DNA from: UBA868 sp016776875
GTDB lineage: Bacteria; Pseudomonadota; Gammaproteobacteria; Arenicellales; UBA868
Assembly (NCBI GenBank): GCA_051201585.1
Contig: CP179198.1
Coordinates: 558,001 to 622,000 of the forward strand
Reading direction: 5' to 3'
Length of the DNA: 64,000 bases
Part shown: positions 17,598 through 27,114 of the stretch, one piece after another
Position numbering within the stretch: the stretch's first letter is position 1
How the letters are laid out: each line of letters begins with the position of its first letter
Made by a program: the position numbers and the translations under genes
Notes under the pieces: model-generated
Told to the model about the DNA's origin: nothing
What the model saw: the letters and a program-made list of their open reading frames with translations, nothing else
Databases searched by the model: none

Positions 17598-20500
17598 ATG
17601 TATCTGGTTCTTACCATCATTTCAATTTGCGTTTTCGGCGCATGGCTGAAATATCGATGGATTCATCGCCCACAACCCGACCCCGAAAAAACAGTAGCGT
17701 TAACTGATGTTGAGGGCCCTCGGCCATGGGGTAGTCACGTCCATCAGTCTGGCGTGAGGTGGCTACATGAAATTTTTGAACGCTCTGCGAAGCTATTTCC
17801 ATCCTTACCCGCACTGACTGTCCATGCCACCGGGCATACGCTCACCTATGCCCAGCTGGACGCACGAGCGGAACAAATTGCGGATTTAATTGCACCCACG
17901 CTCAGTCATAAAGACCAGGTCGTTGCTGTTTATATGACCCAGGATCATCCAGATATTGTGGCAGCGCATTTAGGAATTCTCAAAGCGGGCGGCGTACAGC
18001 TTTTTCTTGATCCTGAATCGCCCCGGACGGTCATTATGGACATGCTGCGGGACGCTCAACCCGCTTTGCTTCTAACGCGGGGAGACTCGCCGTCATTCGA
18101 TATCCCTTCAATTGATCTCGTGAGTCCACACGCGTTTAATGCTCAATCTGACCAAAGAAAACACCATTCAACCTGGCTGGATGATTCCACGCAGAGACTG
18201 GCGTCTATTTTTTACACGAGCGGAACGTCAGGGCGGCCCAAAGGGGTCGAGTGTCCGCATCGTGGTTACATTAATCTGGTGAAGTCGTACGCGGCGTATT
18301 TTGATTTTATTGCCGGCCAGGATGCCACTTCTCTATCGTCTTCTTTGGGGTATGACGGCAGTATTTCGGAAATGTACAGCGCTTGGGTTGCCGGTTGCGA
18401 GGTCGTCATGTTGACCAAGTCGGAATTGCGCTCCGGACCTGACTTAATACCCATATTAAAGGAGCGAGAGGTAACGGCATTATTCTGTCCACCGGTTTTA
18501 CTCTCGACCCTTTCATCCAGGCCCTCAATCGATCTTCCCTATCCCATTTGTCGCTATGTGATTCCTGCCGGCGAGGCTTTTCCGGCCTCTCTTGTGAAGC
18601 CATGGTCCGAAGGTCGCCGACAAATTATTAATACTTACGGTCCGACTGAAGTGAGCACGGACACCAGTCGCCAGCTCTTAAGACCCAATGAGCCGGTCAC
18701 GATCGGCACACCGTTTGCAGGTGTTTCCTACTTGATCTTGTCTCCCCACGATCTTCAACCTGTCCCTGTGGGTCAGGAAGGAGAGCTGTGCATCGGTGGG
18801 TGCCAACTTGCGAGAGGGTATCGGAATCTAGATGAGGTGACCGCTGAAAAATTTGTTGATCATCCAGAATTTGGGCGACTCTATCGTTCGGGCGATCGGT
18901 GTCATGTCGATCCTGATTCGGGTCGCGTCCATTTTCATGGCCGGTTAGACACACAGCTTAAAGTTCGGGGGTTTCGGGTTGAAACGCAGCCCATTGAGTC
19001 ATTGTTGCAGGATCATTTTGAAGAAGTGGAAACGGCGGTGCTGGATTGTCAAAATGATGAATTGATCGCTTTTGTCAAACTGCCTGAATCAAATCGGATT
19101 TCTGACTCATCTTCAGTTGATGCTTTTTTATTACGAGCACCCTGGATCGACAGAGCGCATCAATTACTGAAAAGGTCATTTCCAGACTATGCAGTCCCTT
19201 CCCGTTATTTTGCGGTTCGGAAATTCAATCTGGTCTTGGCTTCCGGAAAGATTGATAGAAAAGCGTTGCCAAAGATTTCGAAAAGTCTGGAGCTAAACGA
19301 AAACCAAATTAATCTTGACCCAAAAAATCAACATCAGACATCCGAATCAATCGACCAAGAAGTGCTCGGTATCTGTCGCTCAATTCTGGGAGAGGCATTA
19401 GATCCTGATGATGATTTTCTTGATTGGGGCGCGCATTCGATATCAATAGCCCAGTTGAGTCAGTCCCTCCAATCTGCAGGTTACCCTGTGACGGTACGGA
19501 GCTTGTTGAGCGATACCAGAACAGCATCAGCGATCTCCAGAATACCGAAGCAGACGATTCATTCTGAAGGAGTGAATGCTAACTCGGAACAGGCGCGATC
19601 AAATCATTACGCCCCGGATGAAAACCTTAAAACAGCGAGACCAATTGACTTTAGGAGGTTTAGCTTTTTACAGGCTATTGGTATTGTGCTGTTGCGGCTT
19701 CCGACTTTATTTGTCGTGGTCTTATTGCTGGGACTCACGGATGCTGAATCGCTGTTGATGCAAGGAAATCTTTTTTTATTTTTAATGGCGAGTGCCTTGG
19801 GATTTGGCATTTACCTTATCTTGCCCGTGATTAATTTGTCATGGATTTATGTCATCAGGCGTGTTCTAGCGCATTCGGTAAACTGGGACATTAAACCCGG
19901 TATTTATGATAAATATTCGACGATTCACTTGACCGTTTGGTTTATTGAGCAGCAGCAAAACATTGTGTTGCAACCAATGAAGAATATGGTTCGAAGCCCT
20001 GTTGTGTTTCGATGGATGATGGGGTCTCTCGGTGCCCATATTGCGCGTTCTGCTCATATTTCACAGAGCGTCGAATTCAGTGGGCCCTTGGCCCTTTTGA
20101 CAGTCGAACCTAATGCGGTGATCCAGTCATCCGCACAGGTCAGTACGTTGCGTTGGGAGGGAAATCACCTCGTTATTGGCAAAATAAAAATTGGTGAAAC
20201 ATCTAAAGTCGGGACGCGGGCAACGGTAGTCGCGGGGGCGGAAATCGGACCGTGTGCATGGGTCACCCCTTTGTCGTCTGTTGACCGTGCTATTCCGGGG
20301 CGGATCATGATTAGTGGTGTTCCGGGTGAGCCCGAAGCCGCCTATCAACCCCTCGGTAGAAATAAAAAATACACCGATACCTCGTCTCCAATGGCTTTAA
20401 CGGAGTTGCGAAATGTAGGACTGCAGATTGTTTTGGAAATGTTTTTATTAGTGATGCCGGCTGCTGCGACGGCTGTGATCTCTCTGGAGTTTTTAGGATT

Positions 20501-21815
20501 CGATGCGATCGAGACCGCAATGCGGACAACGGGTCGTTTTTTCAGTCTTGATATCCTGTCATTATTTGGATTTGCAGTCGCAGGGATATGGCTTAGCATT
20601 GTGGCAAGCTCGACGGTTATTGCGTTGTTTCTGCGATTCACGCCCAGCCGAGCTGGTGTGATGGCGGCCGATTCCATACCCGGCGTGATGGCACGCTATC
20701 GGCAGCAAAAAATGAATCAGCTCCAGCAATTTTGGACTTGGAGCCTTACTGGACAGTATTTAAGGGCGCTATCGGGCGTGCGATTTTCGCGGATCGGCGG
20801 GTCCGAATGCGATGCGATGACTAATCTTTTGCCCGAGCATCTTAACGCTGATGCCAATATATTTTTAGCCCATGGGTGCTTTTGTAATGTTCTGGATGAG
20901 GAAGGAGAGACGCTGACGTTGCGCACGCTGCACCTGCCATCAGCCTATTTTGCGAGCAACAATTCAGTCTCAGAGCATGGTCACTTGCCAGGCAATCTTC
21001 TGCTTGGCGTTTCAACTCCAATCGCGCCCTATTTGTTTCGACAACAATCCCAGATTTATCCGGATCCTGCCAGAGTCATCGCTGGAAATCCCCCGCTCGG
21101 GTTTGGTGTGGGCCGAAATAAACCGGGCGGCCATATCAGAAGACCTTCTTTTTTTCTTTTTGTTTCTCGATTTTTACTGAGCGACCTTGGATCGGCTGGC
21201 GTCATTCCGGGGACCGCAATTTTTTTAGGGGTTGGACTTTTGGTTTGGACGGAGAGCCTCGGGTGGGGTGAGGTCCTAACGACGGGCTTAGCCGCAATTC
21301 TCTTTACGCTCGTTTTGCCGTTACTCGCCTTACTGGTGAAGTTGGTATTGGTTGGATCGCGTTGGGGTAGGGATCATTCAACCCCTTTTTGGTCAGTGCG
21401 TCATTTCACATACTTTCTGGCGCAGGATTGTTTTTTCCAGTGGTCGGGAATGTTCTTGACGAGTGCGGCAGGCACGGCATTAGCCAATCCATTATTAAGG
21501 ATATTCGGGTGTCGCATTGGTAAGCAGACGTTGTTTGCAAATCCCATTCAGGTTTTTGATTGGCACGCGGCAGACATTGGAAACGGATGTGTGATTAATG
21601 GACAACTCCAACTGCATAGTTTTGAGGAGCGAGTGCTCACCGTACAACGATCCCGAATTGGAGATCATACTTGTTTTAATCACGGCGCTATGCTGATGGG
21701 CGGCGCGGAGATTGAATCAAACGTAACCATTGGGGCTCAGGCGTTGGTGCTTAAGGGAATGCGGCTCAAAACAGGGCGCCATCAAGGGAGCCCCTCTCAG
21801 TGGCTAGGGTATTGA
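17598..21815 (+). CDS. Pls/PosA-type membrane non-ribosomal peptide synthetase (A-PCP-multi-LbH)
   Basis: A 1405-residue protein from ATG 17598, 7 bases after AAGGGG. Residues 2-20 form a membrane helix. An adenylation domain follows: A3 'YTSGTSGRPKG' (206-216), A5 'NTYGPTE' (345-351), A7 'YRSGDR', A8 'GRLDTQLKVRGFRVE', and A10 Lys551 in 'ASGKIDRKALP'. A carrier domain has phosphopantetheine Ser614 in 'WGAHSISIAQL'. The rest (about 690-1405) alternates membrane helices with three left-handed beta-helix segments ('IARSAHISQSVEFSG', the 1060-1150 region, and 'CRIGKQTLFANP...IGNGCVING'). This is the architecture of epsilon-poly-lysine synthetase, which joins one amino acid repeatedly without a thioesterase. 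The N-terminal anchor before the A domain is not usual in Pls. Product unknown; a homopolymer or short amino-acid conjugate is inferred. Confidence 0.88.
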   Translation: MYLVLTIISICVFGAWLKYRWIHRPQPDPEKTVALTDVEGPRPWGSHVHQSGVRWLHEIFERSAKLFPSLPALTVHATGHTLTYAQLDARAEQIADLIAPTLSHKDQVVAVYMTQDHPDIVAAHLGILKAGGVQLFLDPESPRTVIMDMLRDAQPALLLTRGDSPSFDIPSIDLVSPHAFNAQSDQRKHHSTWLDDSTQRLASIFYTSGTSGRPKGVECPHRGYINLVKSYAAYFDFIAGQDATSLSSSLGYDGSISEMYSAWVAGCEVVMLTKSELRSGPDLIPILKEREVTALFCPPVLLSTLSSRPSIDLPYPICRYVIPAGEAFPASLVKPWSEGRRQIINTYGPTEVSTDTSRQLLRPNEPVTIGTPFAGVSYLILSPHDLQPVPVGQEGELCIGGCQLARGYRNLDEVTAEKFVDHPEFGRLYRSGDRCHVDPDSGRVHFHGRLDTQLKVRGFRVETQPIESLLQDHFEEVETAVLDCQNDELIAFVKLPESNRISDSSSVDAFLLRAPWIDRAHQLLKRSFPDYAVPSRYFAVRKFNLVLASGKIDRKALPKISKSLELNENQINLDPKNQHQTSESIDQEVLGICRSILGEALDPDDDFLDWGAHSISIAQLSQSLQSAGYPVTVRSLLSDTRTASAISRIPKQTIHSEGVNANSEQARSNHYAPDENLKTARPIDFRRFSFLQAIGIVLLRLPTLFVVVLLLGLTDAESLLMQGNLFLFLMASALGFGIYLILPVINLSWIYVIRRVLAHSVNWDIKPGIYDKYSTIHLTVWFIEQQQNIVLQPMKNMVRSPVVFRWMMGSLGAHIARSAHISQSVEFSGPLALLTVEPNAVIQSSAQVSTLRWEGNHLVIGKIKIGETSKVGTRATVVAGAEIGPCAWVTPLSSVDRAIPGRIMISGVPGEPEAAYQPLGRNKKYTDTSSPMALTELRNVGLQIVLEMFLLVMPAAATAVISLEFLGFDAIETAMRTTGRFFSLDILSLFGFAVAGIWLSIVASSTVIALFLRFTPSRAGVMAADSIPGVMARYRQQKMNQLQQFWTWSLTGQYLRALSGVRFSRIGGSECDAMTNLLPEHLNADANIFLAHGCFCNVLDEEGETLTLRTLHLPSAYFASNNSVSEHGHLPGNLLLGVSTPIAPYLFRQQSQIYPDPARVIAGNPPLGFGVGRNKPGGHIRRPSFFLFVSRFLLSDLGSAGVIPGTAIFLGVGLLVWTESLGWGEVLTTGLAAILFTLVLPLLALLVKLVLVGSRWGRDHSTPFWSVRHFTYFLAQDCFFQWSGMFLTSAAGTALANPLLRIFGCRIGKQTLFANPIQVFDWHAADIGNGCVINGQLQLHSFEERVLTVQRSRIGDHTCFNHGAMLMGGAEIESNVTIGAQALVLKGMRLKTGRHQGSPSQWLGY

Positions 21816-21851
21816 CCAGATGTTGGTGATTCGAGCTAATGAAGAGTTTGA

Positions 21852-23044
21852 CTAATTTCTTCGAATTGTCTCAAAGCGCAAATAAATGCCAAGACGCCAT
21901 ATCCATTCGAGTGGTCCGCGCTTAAAGTAACGCAACCAAACAGCCGCGAGTGCGAGCTGCCCAATATAAATGACAAACGCGAGGATCAACACGTGTGTTG
22001 GCCCGAGCGTGTACGCGTACCCGAGTCCGTATCCGTAGAAAATACTGGTGAAAATCAAACTTTGTGTGAGATACAGCGTAAGACTCATTTGCCCCGCCTG
22101 CGCCAGTAGGGTGAGTAATCTAGGTTGAGCCTTGATTGCCACCCACCACTGAATGGTAAAGAACCACGCGCTGATGAGTAAGAGTGTTCCCGCGAGGTAA
22201 ATGGTGTCGCCCAGAAGGGTGATCCCGGGTGAAGCCTGAGAATAATAAAAGGCGGAGTAACCGGTCTTGAGCGAAAGGTATCGTTCGGCGACCATCATCA
22301 AGATGCCAAGTATCCAGAAAATAATGACGTTGCGCGTCATCATTCGACAAAATGGGTGATCGACGCGCCAGACGCCGGCGCGGGCAAGAAGATAACCGAT
22401 CAGAAATAATCCGAGTACGACAAATCCCGAATCTGGATATTGATAGTCAACCCAGAACTGTTCAGGAATATATTGAAAGTGATAACCCATGATCTCAATC
22501 AGAGTATCTGAAGCATAAATATCATCCGTGCTGTCTTCAGTCAGCCAGTCCTTTGCCTGCGCTACGGACTCAGGCTGTAAATCAGCGTCTCGATCAGGGT
22601 GGAAAAAATGTCCCACGGGAAAGCTAGACACAGAAAAAATATAGCAACGATTAAATATCTAGTGGGTAAGCGGAACAAAACCAGCATCAGTAGTGCAAGC
22701 TCTGCGTAAAGCATCAGGATATCGCCATCAAAAAACAAGGCATGAAAACAGCCGAATACAAAAAGAATACCAAAGCGGCGTAGGGATTTTGAAATACTTG
22801 AGGTTTTTGATTGGGTAAAGAAAAAGAAACCCATTCCAAAAAGAATGCTGTACAAGCCCCAGAATTTTGATTCAAAGAAGATGTATTTAAGGTGCCATGA
22901 GGTCTGGTCTATCGGGCTTGACCAGACGATGGAATCAGCACCAAAACTAAAAAGATTGACATATAAAATTCCAAAAAGCGCGATGCCTCGCATCACATCC
23001 AGAACGAGTAGTCGATCGGGTGTAGCGTCAGTTTTGTAATTCAT
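21852..23044 (-). pseudogene. DUF418 family inner-membrane protein, split by a frameshift
   Basis: The N-terminal frame (from ATG 23044) has 'RLLVLDVMRGIALFGILYVN', 'LYSILFGMGFFFF' and 'HALFFDGDILMLYAELALL', the standard start of DUF418 (YeiB-like) proteins. The C-terminal frame, overlapping it from 22631, has the other membrane helices with 'AGQMSLTLYLTQSL' and 'GPLEWIWRLG', the conserved DUF418 end. The total of 1193 bases is 398 codons minus one base, so one base is missing (or two added); the A-run at 22603-22608 is the most likely place. Such proteins have about 8-10 helices and no agreed function; a role in transfer of acyl or sugar groups has been proposed for relatives. The gene converges on the NRPS gene. 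Confidence 0.78.
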
Positions 23045-23227
23045 CTTATGATGAACAAAATTGGGAAAGGCATAGTTTTCTGTAATGATTCGTTGTGATC
23101 TGGGAGCTTTTTGTTGCGCTTAATATAGCGGGCTTGGATTAGTATCTGATAGACACAAGCGCAATTAAGTCGTTGAGTGAGGAATAACAAGGTAAGTGAA
23201 ATATGGAAAAATTTGTCGAGAAATTTA

Positions 23228-23767
23228 ATGAATAAACGAATTAGTGTTTTTTGCGGTTCAAAAATGGGTGATCGACCCGATTATCACAGGGTTGCAATTG
23301 ATCTTGGCCGACTATTGGCAACCAACCAGTTTGGTCTTGTTTATGGGGGCGCATCCATCGGTCTGATGGGTGCCGTTGCAGACGCGGCTCTAGATGCAGG
23401 CGGTCATGTCATTGGCGTTATTCCAAAGAATTTAAAAGAAAAAGAAATTGCGCATCCTAAGCTCTCGGAACTTCGTGTAGTGGACGACATGCATGCCCGG
23501 AAGGCTTTAATGGCCGATCTTGCTGATGGCTTTATTGCTTTGCCCGGAGGGATTGGCACAATGGAAGAGCTATTCGAAGTTTGGACATGGTCAAATCTTC
23601 GCATTCATGCGAAGCCTTGTGTACTGCTCAATGTCGATGGCTATTACGATGATTTGCTGAGATTTTTGGATAAAATGAAAACCGCAGGATTTATTAAAGA
23701 ACAGGGTCGTTCTATCCTGCGGACCGCTGAGAGCGTTACCGAAGCGATCGAGGTGTTGGGGTCTTGA
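23228..23767 (+). CDS. LOG family protein (nucleoside 5'-monophosphate phosphoribohydrolase)
   Basis: A 179-residue cytoplasmic protein. ATG 23228 is chosen because family members begin 'MKRI.VFCGS' and here the sequence is 'MNKRISVFCGSKMG'; a longer frame from TTG 23177 is open but unneeded. The Rossmann-like 'VYGGASIGLMG' and the catalytic signature 'PGGIGTMEELFE' are intact, and 'HARKALMADLADGFIALPG' surrounds the conserved Arg. Family members cleave cytokinin riboside phosphates or AMP to the base and ribose 5-phosphate. In bacteria they are often general nucleotide phosphoribohydrolases (PpnN-like). Monocistronic between DUF418 (divergent) and the aldolase fusion. Confidence 0.88.
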   Translation: MNKRISVFCGSKMGDRPDYHRVAIDLGRLLATNQFGLVYGGASIGLMGAVADAALDAGGHVIGVIPKNLKEKEIAHPKLSELRVVDDMHARKALMADLADGFIALPGGIGTMEELFEVWTWSNLRIHAKPCVLLNVDGYYDDLLRFLDKMKTAGFIKEQGRSILRTAESVTEAIEVLGS

Positions 23768-23855
23768 TGGAAGTTCATCTCAGTTGATATCGGTCTGGAA
23801 TGATGATCAATGGCTTAGTATGATGATGATTTATCGCTAGAACGCAGGAGGCGCG

Positions 23856-25820
23856 TTGGAAAATCTATGGGATCAGGGGCAGGCAGATTCGCTGGCCAAT
23901 AATTTGCTTTCACTTCGTGTGTACTCATCGCGTTTGATTGGACGGGACTCAACGCTTGTGCTTCACGGGGGCGGGAACACCTCGGTTAAAGGGGATTACA
24001 CGGATATTTTTGGCGTTTCCCATGACGTGCTTTATGTCAAGGGAAGTGGTTGGGATCTAGCGACCATCGAGGCTGGCGGGTTTTCGCCTGTCAAAATGGA
24101 AACGCTTTTAGCACTTGCTGAGCTCGAATCCCTTAGTGATGCGGATATGGTGACCGCCCAACGTGGGGCGATGATGGATCCTTCGGCGCCAACGCCCTCC
24201 GTCGAGGCTATTCTTCATGCCCTGATTCCTTTTCGTTTTGTTGACCACTCGCACTCGGATGCCGTTGTTACGCTGAGTAATACACCTAACGGCGAAGCGC
24301 AAATTCGAGCACTTTATGGAGACCGAGTACTCGTTGTGCCATATGTGATGCCGGGCTTTGTGCTCGCCAAAGAAGTCAAAAAAATGACAGAGGGCATTGA
24401 CTGGTCACAATTAGAAGGCATGGTGCTTTTGCATCACGGAATTTTTAGCTTCGCTGATGAAGCCCGTGAAAGCTATGGCCGGATGATTGATCTTGTCAGT
24501 CTTGCAGAAGACACCCTGCCGACTCGTGTTGCGGTTACAGCCGCTTCATCGAATCCTGTACGGCCACTTGATATTGCGACGCTTCGTAAAGCGGTCAGCC
24601 GAGAAATGGACAGGCCAATGCTAACGGCTTTTGATAACAGCGCGGTTTGCAAAGAGTTTTCAGACCGATGTGATGTGAGTGATGTCGCTACCCGGGGCCC
24701 CCTCACGCCAGATCATGTAATTCGAACAAAACGTGTGCCATTAATCGTTGGGGAGGATATTGCGCAATCAGTCGAGTATTTCGCGCACGAGTATCAAGCG
24801 TACTTTGAACGTTATACCGATGGGACGCAATCTCGCTTGGATCGTGCACCCAGGTGGGCGGTATTGCCAGGCAAGGGTCTGGCCGTGTTTGGCGCAACGA
24901 TGAGGGATATTAAGGTAGTAAGGGATATTGTCTCGCATACCGTCACGGCAATTCAAAACGCAGAACATCACGGCGGATGGCGCGCATTGCCCGAGCAAGA
25001 TATTTTTGATGTTGAGTATTGGGAGCTCGAGCAGGCGAAGTTAGGAAAAAGCCAGCAGCGGGGTATTTTCCAAGGACGCTCTGCAGTGGTGACCGGTGGT
25101 GCAAGCGGGATTGGATATGCCTGCGCGGTCGCGCTTGCGGATGGCGGAGCGGTTGTGACCGTGATTGATAAAAATCCTGGGGTCGTGGATTTATTTGAGT
25201 CGGAAGAAATAAGGGGTATCTCGTGTGATGTAACCGACGCGGAGGCGGTACGCGCTTCGCTGTGCGAGGTTGTGCGATCGACGGGTGGACTTGATATTCT
25301 GGTTAGTAATGCAGGCGTGTTTTCGACCAGTAATTACGTTGCGGACATGCCGGAGGCAGAATGGCAGCGGTCTATTGATACAAACCTGACAGGTGCGATG
25401 CATATTCTTCGGGAGAGTATCCCCTATTTAAAATTGGGGTGGGATCCTTCAATTGTTATTGTTGGCTCAAAGAATGTGCCAGCGCCTGGGCCCGCTGCGA
25501 GTGCTTATTCAGTCGCAAAAGCGGGACTTAACCAGTTGGCCCGTGTTTTGGCTTTGGAGCTTGCAAGCGAGGGTATTCGAGTGAACACCGTACATCCCAA
25601 TGCGGTGTTTGATACCGCGATCTGGACTCCGGAAGTATTGGAAAGTCGCGCGGCGCACTACGGCTTGAGTGTAGAGGAGTACCGAAAAAATAACCTGCTT
25701 AATAGAGAAGTCTGTTCTGCTGATGTTGCGCGCCTGGTTTGCGCAATGGTAGGGGATGCTTTTCGATGCACGACTGGCGCCCAGGTTTCGATAGACGGCG
25801 GAAATGAGCGCGTCATTTAA
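23856..25820 (+). CDS. Bifunctional class II aldolase / short-chain dehydrogenase
   Basis: A 654-residue fusion. The N-terminal half (1-390) is a class II (zinc) aldolase: 'LHGGGNTSVK', 'VKGSGWDLATIE', 'VDHSHSDAV' with two zinc His, and 'LLHHGIFSF' with the third. The C-terminal half (about 400-654) is an SDR: 'VTGGASGIGYA' NAD site, 'DILVSNAGVF', catalytic 'YSVAKAG' and the end 'GAQVSIDGGNERVI'. The same fusion is known for rhamnulose-1-phosphate aldolase/lactaldehyde dehydrogenase (RhaD-RhaE-like), so cleavage of a deoxy-sugar phosphate followed by aldehyde or alcohol oxidation is likely. TTG 23856 follows AGGAGG by only four bases; the ATG at 23868 would lack such a site. Sugar-specific genes are not adjacent, so the substrate is open. 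Confidence 0.87.
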   Translation: MENLWDQGQADSLANNLLSLRVYSSRLIGRDSTLVLHGGGNTSVKGDYTDIFGVSHDVLYVKGSGWDLATIEAGGFSPVKMETLLALAELESLSDADMVTAQRGAMMDPSAPTPSVEAILHALIPFRFVDHSHSDAVVTLSNTPNGEAQIRALYGDRVLVVPYVMPGFVLAKEVKKMTEGIDWSQLEGMVLLHHGIFSFADEARESYGRMIDLVSLAEDTLPTRVAVTAASSNPVRPLDIATLRKAVSREMDRPMLTAFDNSAVCKEFSDRCDVSDVATRGPLTPDHVIRTKRVPLIVGEDIAQSVEYFAHEYQAYFERYTDGTQSRLDRAPRWAVLPGKGLAVFGATMRDIKVVRDIVSHTVTAIQNAEHHGGWRALPEQDIFDVEYWELEQAKLGKSQQRGIFQGRSAVVTGGASGIGYACAVALADGGAVVTVIDKNPGVVDLFESEEIRGISCDVTDAEAVRASLCEVVRSTGGLDILVSNAGVFSTSNYVADMPEAEWQRSIDTNLTGAMHILRESIPYLKLGWDPSIVIVGSKNVPAPGPAASAYSVAKAGLNQLARVLALELASEGIRVNTVHPNAVFDTAIWTPEVLESRAAHYGLSVEEYRKNNLLNREVCSADVARLVCAMVGDAFRCTTGAQVSIDGGNERVI

Positions 25821-25862
25821 TGTTAGGATTTATTCTTTACTGACCAACAAAGCTATGTTGAG

Positions 25863-26996
25863 ATGAGCTCACTTCGAAAACACTTCGAGCAGATCTTGGA
25901 ACCTGCTGGCGTCCAGATTAACGGCTCCCATCCTTGGGATATTACGGTTCACAACGAGCAACTGTTTTCGCGAATTTCACGTGATGGTACGTTAGGCTTG
26001 GGTGAGGCTTATATGGATGGCTGGTGGGACTGTGAGTCGATCGATGAGATGATTGCCCGCAGCTTTCGGGCGGGATTGGAAGATAAGATTCGAAGTAATT
26101 TGAAATTTTTTATCTACTTGATCGGTTTCCGGATAATAAATCGCCAGAGTAAGTCAAGGGCGTTTCAGGTTGCAGAGCGGCATTACGATATCGGCAATGA
26201 TGTCTTTGAGCGGATGCTGGATAAACATATGAATTACAGCTGTGGTTTCTGGGAGAGCGCAAATTGCCTAGAAGACGCTCAGATGGCCAAAATGGAGATG
26301 ATCTGCGAAAAACTACAGCTCGAGCGTGGCATGAAGGTGCTCGAGATAGGGTGCGGTTGGGGCGCGCTTGCCCGATGGATGTCTCAGCGCTACGGTGTGA
26401 GCGTAACAGGTGTCACCGTCTCGAAAGAACAGGCAAAACTGGCGCGTAGTCGCTGTGCGGGTCTACCGGTCTCCATCGAGCTTGCAGATTATCGGACCCT
26501 TAACGGTGAATATGACCGGATCGTGTCAGTTGGCATGTTTGAACATGTGGGGCAAAAAAATTATCGAACGTATTTCGCCAAGGCTAGATCCTTATTGAAG
26601 GATCAAGGTCTTTTTCTGTTGCATACAATTGGCGCAGGTCGTGAGGGATTTGCGACTGATCGATGGATTGAGAAATATATATTTCCAAATGGCGTTCTAC
26701 CACCTGCTGATGCGCTTGCGAAAACCGCGGGTGAATTTTTTACGATTGAGGATTGGCATAATTTTGGGGCTGATTATGATCCCACGCTCATGGCGTGGTA
26801 CAAAAACTTTAATCGATCATGGATTGATCTAAAGACAAGCTACAGCGACCGGTTTAAGCGAATGTTCGACTACTATTTATTGGTGTCTGCAGGATCATTT
26901 CGGTCTCGAGAAAATCATCTTTGGCAGTTGGTACTTTCAGCCGGCGGCATTGCCGGAGGTTATCGCCCATCAAGATGGTCGGCGCCTGCCGAATGA
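25863..26996 (+). CDS. cfa: Cyclopropane-fatty-acyl-phospholipid synthase
   Basis: A 377-residue protein. It methylates the double bond of unsaturated acyl chains in membrane phospholipids with S-adenosylmethionine. The N-terminal lipid-binding domain has 'TLGLGEAYMDGWWDCESID', and the catalytic domain has 'ERHYDIGNDVFERML', 'MNYSCGFWE', the SAM loop 'LEIGCGWGALARWM', and 'SVGMFEHVGQKNY' with the active-site Glu. The late 'YYLLVSAGSFRSRENHLWQLVLS' end is typical of Cfa. The Cys expected in 'SCG' is present. Length agrees with E. coli Cfa (382). The preceding gene stops 43 bases upstream; co-transcription is possible. Confidence 0.93.
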   Translation: MSSLRKHFEQILEPAGVQINGSHPWDITVHNEQLFSRISRDGTLGLGEAYMDGWWDCESIDEMIARSFRAGLEDKIRSNLKFFIYLIGFRIINRQSKSRAFQVAERHYDIGNDVFERMLDKHMNYSCGFWESANCLEDAQMAKMEMICEKLQLERGMKVLEIGCGWGALARWMSQRYGVSVTGVTVSKEQAKLARSRCAGLPVSIELADYRTLNGEYDRIVSVGMFEHVGQKNYRTYFAKARSLLKDQGLFLLHTIGAGREGFATDRWIEKYIFPNGVLPPADALAKTAGEFFTIEDWHNFGADYDPTLMAWYKNFNRSWIDLKTSYSDRFKRMFDYYLLVSAGSFRSRENHLWQLVLSAGGIAGGYRPSRWSAPAE

Positions 26997-27114
26997 GTCT
27001 CGTTGATTAAAGAAGCGGGTGCGAGGTTTAATTGCCTCTCTAAACGAAGACCCCCATCAGAGCTTTGTCAAAGAGGGTGATCCACCCTCCCAAACGGAAT
27101 AATATGGCAGCCAA

